Positions 46,727 to 55,900 of a stretch of DNA of 64,000 nt are shown here, one piece after another; within the stretch, counting starts at the first letter, position 1; each line of letters starts with the position of its first letter. This DNA comes from Thermoanaerobaculia bacterium (GTDB lineage Bacteria > Acidobacteriota > Thermoanaerobaculia > Multivoradales > JAIOJS01). The notes beneath the pieces were generated by a model. The model saw only the letters and a list, made by a program, of their open reading frames with translations. It did not search any database and was not told where the DNA came from. The stretch spans positions 62,001 through 126,000 of the forward strand of contig JAUIDB010000004.1 in the NCBI GenBank assembly GCA_030429235.1, given 5' to 3'. Position numbers and translations under genes: made by a program.

Positions 46727-47371
46727 CTAGCCGTGCACGGTGGGCCGAATGCCACCCTGCTGCGAGAGGTGGCCCTCGATCTCGAGCCATCGCTGCCAGC
46801 GCGGTTCGAACTCCGACTCGGGCAGTTCGCGGCGGGCGAGCTCGATGAAGAGGCGCCAGTGCCGCTTTTCGGCCGGGCCCAGATCCTGGAGCAACAGGGC
46901 GACCTCCGGGTCGCGATCGACGATCTCCCGCAGAAGACAGGTAAAGCGCTCGCAGCTGCGCGCTTCGATCAGGGCGCCGAGGCAGAGTCGATCGACCTTC
47001 AGCAGTGCGTTGTCGCCCTTCTGCAGGTGTTGGCGGAGGCGGTGGACCCAGGGGTTGGGGCGTCGTCCTTGCAACTCGAGGCCCCGCTTGTGCAGGAGGG
47101 TGGTGACCCGCCGCAGATGGGCCACCTCCTCGGCGGCCAGGGCCGACATCTTGACGACCAGATCGCGATCTTCGGGATAGTGGCCGACCAGGGACAAGCC
47201 AAACAGCGCTGCCTGCTGCTCGCAGATGGCATGATCCGCCAGGAAGGTAGGCAAGTCGTCGGCCGCCCGTCGTGCCCACGAGGCGGGAGTCGCCCAGTGC
47301 AGTGGAAGTTCGGCCATCAGCTCCGTCGACGAGGGGACCACGGTCAGGGTCTTCGAAGGGGCTTCGCTCAT
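46727..47371 (-). CDS. miaE: tRNA-(ms2io6A37) hydroxylase MiaE
   Basis: A 214-residue ferritin-like diiron enzyme that hydroxylates 2-methylthio-N6-isopentenyl-adenosine at tRNA position 37. The diiron ligand motifs are visible: HAICEQQAALFG near 46-57, EEVAHLRRV (ExxH) near 80-88, EARSCERF near 132, and EKRHWRLF (ExxH) near 163. The ATG overlaps the stop of the upstream DUF1801 gene (ATGA). It is the last gene of a three-gene run. Confidence 0.92.
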   Translation of the reverse strand: MSEAPSKTLTVVPSSTELMAELPLHWATPASWARRAADDLPTFLADHAICEQQAALFGLSLVGHYPEDRDLVVKMSALAAEEVAHLRRVTTLLHKRGLELQGRRPNPWVHRLRQHLQKGDNALLKVDRLCLGALIEARSCERFTCLLREIVDRDPEVALLLQDLGPAEKRHWRLFIELARRELPESEFEPRWQRWLEIEGHLSQQGGIRPTVHG

Positions 47372-47808
47372 TCGTGGTCGGCCTCCACACTCGATGCCTT
47401 GACGTAGTCGGCGGAACGTCGCACGAGTTCCTCCAATACCTCGAGATCGACGTCCTCCAGCCGCTTGACGTAGAGACAGCTCTTGCCGGTCGTGTGGCGG
47501 CCGAGTTTGCCCATCAGCTCCTCGTGCCGGGGAAAGCCGGACATGATGTACAGCGTGAGGTTGCGCTTGCGGGGTGAAAAGCCGGCCAGAAACCACTCGC
47601 CCTCGCGGCCGCTTTCGTAACGGTAGCGGTAGCGACCGAATCCGACGATGCTCGGTCCCCAGAGAACAGGTTCTTCCCCGGTGACCCGTTCCATCATCGC
47701 GCGGAGCACCTCGCAATCTGCTCTCTGCGCTTCGGACACCTGGGCCAGGAAGGCGTCGACGTCGCCCGAGCCCGGGCGGGTCTTGTTCTGCGAGTCGGTA
47801 CCACTCAC
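47368..47808 (-). CDS. DUF1801 domain protein
   Basis: A 146-residue cytosolic protein. The DUF1801 pattern is clear: GDVDAFLAQV near the start, the GYGRY-like IVGFGRYRYRYESGREGEWFLAGFSPRKRNLTLYI block near 52-88 and a C-terminal KLGRHTTGKSCLYVKRLEDVDLEVLEEL near 100-128. Family function is unknown. GTG at 47808 overlaps the upstream stop by GTGA, and its stop overlaps the MiaE ATG, so all three genes are coupled. Confidence 0.88.
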   Translation of the reverse strand: MSGTDSQNKTRPGSGDVDAFLAQVSEAQRADCEVLRAMMERVTGEEPVLWGPSIVGFGRYRYRYESGREGEWFLAGFSPRKRNLTLYIMSGFPRHEELMGKLGRHTTGKSCLYVKRLEDVDLEVLEELVRRSADYVKASSVEADHE

Positions 47809-48452
47809 CAGGGGAGCTCCGGGAGTTCGTTGGCCCCGAACAGTAGCTCCATGACCGGGTGGCATCCGGCCCGCGTCTCCTCGACCAGGTCCGGCGTAGC
47901 GGCGATCTGAAGGCTCAACGACTCGAGTTCGGGATCGGTCAGGAAGGCGGTGAGCGCGCTCTCGGATCCGCCATGTTCGAGATAGTCCACTCCCAGATAG
48001 GCCGTGACCAGATCCAGGTAGGTGGGCCCCATGGCCGCTGACAGCATCTGGTCCTGGCTCAGACCTCCCAGGGGGGCCTGTTGAAAGTCCTGCTCGAGAT
48101 AGATGTGGCAGAGGCCGTAGCGAACCATCGCGAAGAAGGTCGGGTCGCTCGGGCTGGGAGCCTCGATCCCCTGGAACCTGGGGGCCATCTCGATTAGCTG
48201 GTCTGCGCCCAACCGCAGCAGGCGCTTCATCAGCGCGCCGATACTGTGTCGGGAAGCTCGCACGAAGTGGGGGTAATCGAATTCCCGTTCCATCTCGAGA
48301 GTCGAGAGCCGCCCGGCCATGGTGGCGACCTGACTCTCCACCTCTATCTGGAAGGAGTCTTCGGTGGGGGAACCGCCGCCGTCTTGGCCCCATAGCGGTA
48401 GAGCCAGGCAAGAAGCGAGCAAGGAGATCGACAGAAAGGAAGCGAGGCGCAT
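47805..48452 (-). CDS. Exported protein of unknown function
   Basis: A 215-residue protein with a signal peptide (residues 1-22, SFLSISLLASCLALPLWG then QDGGG). The mature part is alpha-helical, with LEMEREFDYPHFVRASRHSIGALMKRLLRLGADQLIEM near 50-85 and YGLCHIYLEQDF near 105. No family recognised. The ATG at 48452 follows a TACCAT hexamer by six bases, with no Shine-Dalgarno site. First gene of the run with DUF1801 and MiaE. It is divergent from the STAS gene. Confidence 0.72.
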   Translation of the reverse strand: MRLASFLSISLLASCLALPLWGQDGGGSPTEDSFQIEVESQVATMAGRLSTLEMEREFDYPHFVRASRHSIGALMKRLLRLGADQLIEMAPRFQGIEAPSPSDPTFFAMVRYGLCHIYLEQDFQQAPLGGLSQDQMLSAAMGPTYLDLVTAYLGVDYLEHGGSESALTAFLTDPELESLSLQIAATPDLVEETRAGCHPVMELLFGANELPELPW

Positions 48453-48458
48453 GGCGAA

Positions 48459-48464
48459 ATGGTA
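48459..48464 (-). promoter_or_regulatory. -10-like TACCAT before the 48452 start
   Basis: On the minus strand TACCAT ends six bases before the ATG at 48452, again the near-zero leader arrangement. No -35 is seen. A plus-strand TAGTCT at 48506-48511 is a candidate -10 for the divergent STAS gene, with a leader of about 45 bases. Confidence 0.3.
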
Positions 48465-48562
48465 TCCCACCTCCGTTTGGATGGAACAGACTGCCGGCGG
48501 CTGCGTAGTCTCTATCGAGGGTCCCCCTGGACCCAACTGCGAGTAGACACAAGGAGACCCAC

Positions 48563-48904
48563 ATGTCGTTGCAAACCAGTCATCAGAGTAAGACCGCGAT
48601 CTTCACGGCTCCCAGCCGTCTGACCATCGGCCGCGGAGATGCGAAGCTCCGTGACGCCGTGTCCAAGGCGATCGACGAAGGACAGCGTACCGTGATCATC
48701 GATCTCGGGGAGGTCCGCTACCTGGACTCCGCGGGCGTCGGTGAGATCATGGCCGCCCATCGCGCTCTCGAATCCCTGGGTGGCCAGCTGATCCTGGCTC
48801 GCCTTTCGCCCAAAGTGGGCGGCGTGCTCGCGGCGACCCACCTCTCGGGGGTACTAGAGATCACCGAGAGTCTCGATAGCGCCCTTCTCGCCGCGGCGGC
48901 CTAA
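48563..48904 (+). CDS. STAS-domain anti-anti-sigma factor
   Basis: A 113-residue single STAS domain. The phosphorylatable Ser is in the typical motif YLDSAGVGE near 53-61, preceded by RTVIIDLGEV. Such proteins (SpoIIAA/RsbV type) release a sigma factor by binding an anti-sigma factor or are signalling switches. No RsbW-type kinase or sigma factor is adjacent, so the partner lies elsewhere. The ATG has AAGGAG eight bases upstream. A strong hairpin follows the stop. Confidence 0.9.
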   Translation: MSLQTSHQSKTAIFTAPSRLTIGRGDAKLRDAVSKAIDEGQRTVIIDLGEVRYLDSAGVGEIMAAHRALESLGGQLILARLSPKVGGVLAATHLSGVLEITESLDSALLAAAA

Positions 48905-48916
48905 TCTGGGCCGGAA

Positions 48917-48946
48917 GGCCCGCCCGGCCCTCGAGCCGGGCGGGTC
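48917..48946. terminator. Strong GC hairpin after the STAS gene
   Basis: A perfect ten-base stem (CCCGCCCGGC at 48919-48928, GCCGGGCGGG at 48935-48944) closes a six-base loop, extended by two more pairs including a G-T wobble. It lies 15 bases after the STAS stop and 31 bases before the convergent DinB stop, so it can serve both. No T-tract follows on either strand. Confidence 0.65.
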
Positions 48947-48976
48947 CTGGACACCTTGGAGGCGGCAGTCGAGGCC

Positions 48977-49456
48977 CTACGGCTCCGGCATGTCCATGTA
49001 GGGCATGACCGGAACGTGGCCACACAGGCGCGCATAGACCGTGAGAGCGCCACGATGGTGCGCGGTATGGTCGTTGATCGCGGAGAGCAGGTGAGACTTC
49101 GGTACCGGGCCCATGATGCTGTTGGCGTCGAGTGGCTCGGCCAACTGTTCCGGGGTCGCGGTACCGAACGCGGCGACCGCCTGGTCCATCGCGGTTTCGA
49201 ACCAGTTTCGGGCCGCGGCAAGATCCGTGGATCGTTTGATCTCTTGATCCATCACATCAAAGTCCATGCGGAATCCGCTCCCGAAACCTCCCGCCACGAA
49301 CCAATCAACGGTCTGGGCAACGTGCGCCACCTGCTGAGCGGCCGTGTAGGTACCCTCCGAGGGTGCAAACGCCTCGTCGGCGGCGGTGAGCCAGGAGGTT
49401 CCGCGGTTGAAGAAGTCGCGAATCGACTCGAGCTGTTCGATGCAGGGGTTCGACAT
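48977..49456 (-). CDS. DinB-family protein
   Basis: A 159-residue four-helix protein. DinB ligand histidines are seen in TAAQQVAHVAQTVDWF near 37-52 and in DHTAHHRGALTVYAR near 129-143. Putative metal-dependent transferase; substrate unknown. AAAGGA lies eight bases upstream of the ATG at 49456. It is divergent from the Ser/Thr kinase and convergent with STAS. It is not close in sequence to the other DinB protein at 38467. Confidence 0.88.
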   Translation of the reverse strand: MSNPCIEQLESIRDFFNRGTSWLTAADEAFAPSEGTYTAAQQVAHVAQTVDWFVAGGFGSGFRMDFDVMDQEIKRSTDLAAARNWFETAMDQAVAAFGTATPEQLAEPLDANSIMGPVPKSHLLSAINDHTAHHRGALTVYARLCGHVPVMPYMDMPEP

Positions 49457-49594
49457 AGTGTGGGTCCTTTCGTGTCTGGCGGGATCGGAGACTTCCTTCC
49501 GCCTGGTTTACGCCCAGCCTAACACACCCCGAACGGGGTGGACTAGCCCGCGAACTTCACTTCGGCAAGAGCTCCTGGGCACAGCGCCCTGCGG

Positions 49595-49600
49595 TAGACT
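49595..49600 (+). promoter_or_regulatory. -10-like TAGACT before the kinase gene
   Basis: GG-TAGACT ends six bases before the kinase ATG at 49607, with GGTGG as the only SD-like bases. Same string as at 9138-9143. Confidence 0.33.
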
Positions 49601-49606
49601 CGGTGG

Positions 49607-51604
49607 ATGGAGGCATTCGGAAAGTACGAGGTGGTCGAGAAGATTGGGGAGGGGGGATTCGGAACGGTCTACCTCGGCCTCGACCCGCACCTCAAGCGCC
49701 GCGTAGCGATCAAGACTTGCGAGTTGGTCACTCGCGAGGAGGAGCGGCAACGCTTCTTCCGGGAAGCCGAAATCTCCGCTCGACTCCAGCATCCCAACAT
49801 CACCACGGTCTACGAGTTCGGCTTCGAGGGCGATCTGCCCTTTTTCGTGCAGGAGTACCTGACCGGCAGCGATCTTTCGGTCCTCATCGACGAAGGGACG
49901 CATCTCTCGTTGCGCCGCCGGGTGGAGATCCTCGCCTCCGTCGCCTCCGGCCTCGCGTACGCTCATCAACAGGGCGTGGTCCATCGGGACGTCAAGCCGG
50001 CCAATATCAGGGTGCAAGACGACGGGTCGGTCAAACTGATGGACTTCGGTATCGCCCGGCTGACCGAATCCGAGACCAAGCTGACCAAGACCGGCTTCTC
50101 CGTAGGAACCGCCGCCTATCTCGCCCCGGAACAGATCGAGGGGGAGATCGCTGGCCCGCAAGCCGACGTCTTCGCCTTCGGTCTCGTGGCCTACGAGTTC
50201 CTGACCGGCCAGAGGGCCTTCAAGGGACCCACGGTCTCGGCGTTGATGTATCAGATCCTGAACACCGAGCCGGTGGCGATCCAACGGCTCACCCCCGAAT
50301 GCCCCCGACGACTCGAGGGAGTCATCCGGGGTTGTCTGGCGAAGGATCGCACCACCCGGTATCCCGGCTTTCTCGAGGTTTGCCTCGACCTCGAGGGAGT
50401 CTTGGCCACACTTCCTGCGGAGGCTGACCTCGAACGTTCCGGGAACGTTCTGCAAACGGTGGCCTCACCCCGGGGAGACAGTGAAACCGCGCCGCGACTG
50501 CCGTTAGTCCGAGAGCCGATCGGCGAACCCGTAGCCCGTGATACGACCCGAATCCACCCCGCTTCCCACCGAGTCGAGGAGGAAAAGGTCACCTCAACCA
50601 CCGTCTCGACGTCTCCCTCCTCCCGAAGAACTCTCTGGTGGACCGGAGCCCTGGTCGTCGCGCTTCTGGGGACGATCGGCCTCTGGTTGACCCGGGTGGG
50701 CGGCGAGCCGGTGGCGATCGCGGTAGCACCGGCCACCAACGCCACTTCCAGGCCGGCGACCGCGGACCTCGCTTCTGCTCCCACCTCCGTCGTGGCGGAT
50801 CCAGGCGCGGTGATCGCCACCGAGGATCCGACGGTGCCCAGCCCTCTCGCGGCCGAACCACCCTCCCAGGTCGAACCAGACCTGGCCGAGCCGGTCGACG
50901 TGACCGAGCCCGAGTCTCGCCTCCAGTCCCCCGGCGACGACCTGGCCCAACTCGTGGCCGCGGCACGGCAGCGGGCGGCCGCGGCCCGACAGGACGCCGT
51001 GGCCGCCGGTGCCGATGACCAAACCCTGGCGACCGCTGACGCGGTGTTCCGCCGTGCCGCCGAAGAGGGCACTACCCAAGCTGCGGCGGAGAGCTACTGG
51101 GAGAGCAGAGCCGCGTTCGAGGCAGCGACAACCACCCCCGAGCCACCCAGCCCGTCGGGCGACTCGGCGGAGCTCCGCCCGTCGGAACCACCCGTCACGG
51201 CCGAGCCCCTTGATCTCGCCCCGAGCCCGCCCGCTACGGACAGCGCGCCCTCATCCAACGATGCGGCCCAGGACCAGGCCGAGGCTCAGCGGGAAGCCAT
51301 AGCCAGTCTCTTGCATCGCTACCGCGATGCCTACGAGGCCCGTTCAGTGGAGCAGCTCGCGGCGCTCTGGCCTTCGATCGAACCCCGGCGGCTCGCGAAC
51401 ATCGAGCGCGCCTTCGACCAGTACCGTAGCCTCGAGTTGAAGCTCTCGGGCTGTGAAACCCGGGTCGACGGGTCCAGCGCCACCGCCACCTGCCTGGTCC
51501 ATCAGACCGCCGAACTCGCCGGAGGACAGTCAGTGGAGAACGCCACCGAGACCGTCTTCCGCCTCGTCTTGGTGGCAGGGGACTGGGTTATCGACGACCT
51601 CTGA
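49607..51604 (+). CDS. Transmembrane Ser/Thr protein kinase (Hanks type)
   Basis: A 665-residue kinase. The catalytic domain has GEGGFGTVYL near 14-23, the ATP lysine in VAIK near 41, HRDVKPAN near 126, DFG near 146 and APEQ near 171. A membrane helix at about 343-360 (WWTGALVVALLGTIGLWL) is preceded by a Ser/Thr/Arg-rich juxtamembrane part. Outside lies a Pro/Ala/Glu-rich stretch of about 190 residues and a C-terminal NTF2/SnoaL-like domain (LLHRYRDAYEARSVEQLAALWPS near 565), probably a sensor. The architecture suggests envelope signal sensing. No phosphatase is adjacent; the STAS gene is 0.7 kb upstream. Confidence 0.95.
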   Translation: MEAFGKYEVVEKIGEGGFGTVYLGLDPHLKRRVAIKTCELVTREEERQRFFREAEISARLQHPNITTVYEFGFEGDLPFFVQEYLTGSDLSVLIDEGTHLSLRRRVEILASVASGLAYAHQQGVVHRDVKPANIRVQDDGSVKLMDFGIARLTESETKLTKTGFSVGTAAYLAPEQIEGEIAGPQADVFAFGLVAYEFLTGQRAFKGPTVSALMYQILNTEPVAIQRLTPECPRRLEGVIRGCLAKDRTTRYPGFLEVCLDLEGVLATLPAEADLERSGNVLQTVASPRGDSETAPRLPLVREPIGEPVARDTTRIHPASHRVEEEKVTSTTVSTSPSSRRTLWWTGALVVALLGTIGLWLTRVGGEPVAIAVAPATNATSRPATADLASAPTSVVADPGAVIATEDPTVPSPLAAEPPSQVEPDLAEPVDVTEPESRLQSPGDDLAQLVAAARQRAAAARQDAVAAGADDQTLATADAVFRRAAEEGTTQAAAESYWESRAAFEAATTTPEPPSPSGDSAELRPSEPPVTAEPLDLAPSPPATDSAPSSNDAAQDQAEAQREAIASLLHRYRDAYEARSVEQLAALWPSIEPRRLANIERAFDQYRSLELKLSGCETRVDGSSATATCLVHQTAELAGGQSVENATETVFRLVLVAGDWVIDDL

Positions 51605-51628
51605 GGTCCTAGAGCCGACCGGCCCCCA

Positions 51629-52951
51629 TCAGAACGAGTAGTCGAGACCCACGAGAGGCACGATCCCACGGTCTCGGAGGCCGTCATCGGAGAGCGAGTA
51701 GAGCAGGTTGGTCGAGACCAGTAGCTGCTTGGCGACGTTGACCTTGAACCCGAGAGACAGGTCGATGAGATTCAAGTCTTGCGTCTCCGTCTCGAGAATC
51801 GGCCGCTGGGTGGTGATGATCTCGGGACTGTCATGTCGTCGATAGAGGAAGTCGACCTGCCGCTGATTGATCTGACGGGCATCGAGCAGCGTCCGCCAGA
51901 GTAGATCCCCCGCAAGGGTCACTCGAGGATGGAGTGCAGCATCGAACCCCACGGCGAAGTTGATCTCGTCGGACAGGTCACCCACCAGTTGGCTCCCTCC
52001 CGTCGAGGTGGTGAAGCCCAGATTCACGTGGGGTGAGAACCGGTCGAAGTGGGTAGAGCCGATCAGCAGGGCCCTGATCTGCGTGGCCCCGGTGCCGAGA
52101 AGCTCGTCCTCCTCGCCAGTCGGGAGTCTGAGGTCGAGTTGTAGAGCCATCGACCCCCCCACTTGATCGAGGAAGCGGTACTTCGACCGCACCAGCAAGT
52201 CGCCGACTCCACTGGAAGAACCCGCCGCGGTATAGCTCTCTTCGTCCGTTCCGTTGGCGAAGATGTGGAACGGCGGATCGGAAAACCCCTCGGTCGCCTG
52301 TCGCAGAATCGACGTCTGGAGTTCGGCTCTGAGGTTCACTTCGACCAGCGGAACCGCGAGCGAGAGATCCCAGTTCTCGGTCACGCCGTAGCTGGCAAAG
52401 AACACCGTGGCCTGAGACTCGAGTTCGAAGAGGGCGTTGGCAAAGACCAGATCCCCTTCGAAAAAGGTCTCCACCGAGGTACCGTCCTGATTGGTGTCCA
52501 GGTGGGTCAGGGTGAACTCGAGGTCCCCGTTGCGCAGGTCGAAACCATCGACGACATCGTAGGCAAACCGCGACACGTTGACCCCGAACGTGACCTTCCC
52601 CTTGCCCTGGGTCTCCGCTCGCTCCGAGTACAGCGGACCGAAGGACTCCGTCGATCGGGTGAAGAGGTTCAGGTCGGGGTCGAACTCGAAGGTAAAACCA
52701 CCCGAGGCGGACGTCACGGGAAAGGTGCCCAGTTGGCTGACGATGCTGGCGTTCAGCTGGATACCGGCCTCCAGCAGTGCCTCGCTGGAGTCCACGAAGT
52801 GCGCCTCGTGACCGGTCTCGGCCAACACCACGGTGCGGTCGAAGAGGTCGGGAATCAGCTCGGCGAGCGGACCGATCTGGGCCAGGCCCGCGGTCGCCGT
52901 GACCATCAGCATCGGGAGGCAGAGAGTCAGCGTGTTGACGATCCGGCGCAT
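51629..52951 (-). CDS. Outer-membrane beta-barrel protein
   Basis: A 440-residue protein with a signal peptide (residues 1-24, ending LAQ). The body alternates hydrophobic residues in short strands, for example WDLSLAVPLVEVNLRAEL near 195-212 and SMALQLDLRLPTGEED near 268-283, and the last residue is Phe (GLDYSF), as in outer-membrane barrels recognised by BamA. It resembles the transporter/meta-pathway-type barrels, but no solute can be named. It starts 22 bases after the smc stop, so it may share smc's transcript. Confidence 0.8.
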   Translation of the reverse strand: MRRIVNTLTLCLPMLMVTATAGLAQIGPLAELIPDLFDRTVVLAETGHEAHFVDSSEALLEAGIQLNASIVSQLGTFPVTSASGGFTFEFDPDLNLFTRSTESFGPLYSERAETQGKGKVTFGVNVSRFAYDVVDGFDLRNGDLEFTLTHLDTNQDGTSVETFFEGDLVFANALFELESQATVFFASYGVTENWDLSLAVPLVEVNLRAELQTSILRQATEGFSDPPFHIFANGTDEESYTAAGSSSGVGDLLVRSKYRFLDQVGGSMALQLDLRLPTGEEDELLGTGATQIRALLIGSTHFDRFSPHVNLGFTTSTGGSQLVGDLSDEINFAVGFDAALHPRVTLAGDLLWRTLLDARQINQRQVDFLYRRHDSPEIITTQRPILETETQDLNLIDLSLGFKVNVAKQLLVSTNLLYSLSDDGLRDRGIVPLVGLDYSF

Positions 52952-52973
52952 CGTTGGTCCTTCGTCGAGATCC

Positions 52974-55900
52974 CTAGGAGACCGAAGCCAGTTGCTGATC
53001 GGGCTGAACTTCGTCCAGCGACACCGAAACCGTCTTCGACACGCCGCGCTCCTGCATCGTTACCCCGTAGAGGGTAGAAGCAGCTTGCATGGTGAGCTTG
53101 TTGTGGGTGATGACGATGAACTGGGTCTCGGCCGACATACGTCGGATGATGTCGACGAACCGAGCGGTGTTGGGATCGTCCAGTGGCGCGTCGACCTCGT
53201 CGAAGATGCAGAAGGGGGAGGCCTTGGTGTGGAAGAGGGCCATCAGTAGCGCAATGGCCGTGAGGGCCTTCTCACCGCCCGACAGCAGCAGGAGGTTCTG
53301 CAGGCGCTTGCCAGGGGGCCTGGCGACGATCTCGATCCCCGACTCGAGGACGTCGTCCTCGTCCAACAGACGCATCTCCGCTTCGCCGCCGCTGAAGAGC
53401 GACTCGAAGACCTCGCCGAACTTGGTGTTGACCTCGGCGAAGGTGGCCCGGAACCGCTCGCTCGAAGTCTGGTTGATCTCCTGAATGGTGCGCTTGAGGC
53501 TGGCCACGGACTCGGCGACGTCGGCTCGCTGTTCGAGCAGGTAGCCGTGCCGCTCCTCGTGCTCGTCGTACTCCTGACCGGCCAATTCGTTGACGGGACC
53601 GAGACGCTCCAGGGCGGCTCGGGTCTCCACCAGGCGTTCCTCGAGCTGGCCCAACTCGACTTCGGGAGGTGGTACCGCCGTGGGTAGTTCTCTCCCTAAT
53701 TGCTCCCGATAGGTCTCTCGGAGGTGCTGCTCCTCGCCCTGCAGGGACGTCAACTCGATCCGCAGCGCCTCGACCTGATCGCGGGCCTGTTCCCTGGTTC
53801 GGCGTCCCTCTTCCACCTGCTGTTCGAGCACCCGAGCGCCGGCCCGGGCCTCGTCCAGCGTCTGCTGGGCGGCCAGGATTGCCTCCTGAGACCCATCGCG
53901 ACCAGAGAGGGCGGAGGACAGTTCGTCTTCCGCCTGCGCCAGGGTGTGCTCGAGATCGACGCGTCGTTGCGCCAGGGCCGCCGCTTCGACGGACCACTGT
54001 TCCTGGAATTCGCTGGCCCCGGCGACTTCCCGTTCGAGTCGAAGCCGCTCGTGCTGCAGGGCCCGAAGTCGTTCGTCGAGGAGATCGAGTCGGCCCTGCC
54101 GCGCCGCACCCTCGGCCCGCAACTGCTCGCGCTCCTGCCGCGCCTCTTCGAGGAGCTTCTGGGCCAACTCGAACTGGGTCTCGAGGCCCTGATGCGTCGC
54201 CTCTAGACTGCGCACCGTGGACTCGGCCACGCCGCGGGCCTCGACCCGTCGCTTCTGCTCGCGCTCCAGGGCTGCCACTTCCTTCTGGAAGCCGGCACCT
54301 TCCTTCTCGAGGCGTCGACCTCGGGCCGCGGTGTCCTCCTGGCGCGCCTGGGCTACCGCCAGTTCCCGCTGCTTGGCGGCCAACGTCGCGTCCTGGCGGT
54401 GGATCTCTTCGGCCCGGCGCGTCCGTGCGGTCACGGCGGTTTCGAGCTGACCCTCCAGATCGGCGACCGCCTTCTCGAGTCCCGGCAGCTTAGTCTCCAA
54501 GTCGTTGATCTCCTGCCGTCGTTCCAACAGGCCTGGCACCTCCCGCTCACCTTCGAGGTGGAGAAGACCTCCCTGGGCCCAGAGTCCCTGGCGACTGGCG
54601 AACGCGACATCCGGATGGGTTCGGGCCAGGCGCTCGGCGTGCTCCGCCGACTCGACGAGGTAGGCCGAGGGAAGGGCGCGGGCCAGTTCCTCTGGGAGCC
54701 CGAGAAGATCGGAGATCCTCCCCACCACGGCCGGGTCGTCGAGTTCGGACCGCTCGATCGGCTCGGCCAATCCGGCGAGGAGGACGGCCGGTGTCCGCGA
54801 CTCCCGTAGGGCGTCCGCCACTTCGAGGGGATCGGTTCCCGTCGGCACCAGAACCGCCTCGCTGAGCTGCGCCAGGTAGAAGTCGATCGCCGGACCCCAG
54901 CCGTCCGGCGCCGAGGTCACGTCCCCGAGGAACCGGGTCTCGTCGTAGCCCAGCGCCTCGAGTCGCTGGACCAATCCCTCGCGACCTCGCCGATGGGCCG
55001 CCTCGAGCTGCTCCAAGAGCTCGATCCTGCGGCGGCTCTGATCGTGCCCGTCGCGCGCGGCCTGGAGTTCCTGCGCCACTCTGGTCTCGACGTCGAGTTC
55101 TCCCTGAAGCTGTGCTTCCAGCCGCTCCCGCCCCTCACGCAGCGCCTCGACTTCGGCTTCCAGACCACCGACGGCTAGCCGCGCTGACTCCAGCGCGGCC
55201 TGAGCCTCGGCGAGTTCTTCGGCATGGGCCTCCTGTTCGTCGGCCAGGTGCTGCGCGCGCAGGCTCGCCTTTTCGAGCTCCACGACCTGTCGATGGTGGT
55301 CGCTGCGCGCCGCGTTGAGGCGCCCGACCGACTGCAGGAGATCCTCGCGCAGGGTGGCGAGCTGACGTTCCGTTTCCCCCAGCCCATGGGAGCGTTCCGA
55401 GATCGCGTCCCGGTCGCCCAGCACCGCTTGCTGGGCTTCGAGCCGTTCGGCCTCGAGTTCCGTTCGCTGCTCGTCGAGTCGTTCGATCGCGGCCCGGTTC
55501 TCGCCAGCTCGTCGTTGGCGCTCGGCGGCGCCAGCGTCCCCGGCCGCGATCCGTTCGCCGATCTGATCGAGGGTGTCGCGAGTTCCCTGTCGCAGGGCCT
55601 GCCGACCCTCGATCCGAGCTGCCAGTTCCGCGTCCCGCTGGTGCAGCTCGGCGACGCGACTCGCGAGACGGTCCAGTTCCTCGCGCCGCTCAGCGAGTTG
55701 AGCCTCGAGCCGGTGCATCTCCGCCACCAGAGCAGCATCGGAATCGGTGCGTTCGGCCAGGGACTCGCGGCAGGTGCTCTGCCGCTCGGACAGTGCATGC
55801 CAACGCGCCTGCAACACCTGATCGAGCAGTTGGCTGTACTCCTGCTTGCGACTCTCGTAGCGCCGGGCGGCGGATGCTTGCCGCTTCAGCGAACGCAGGG

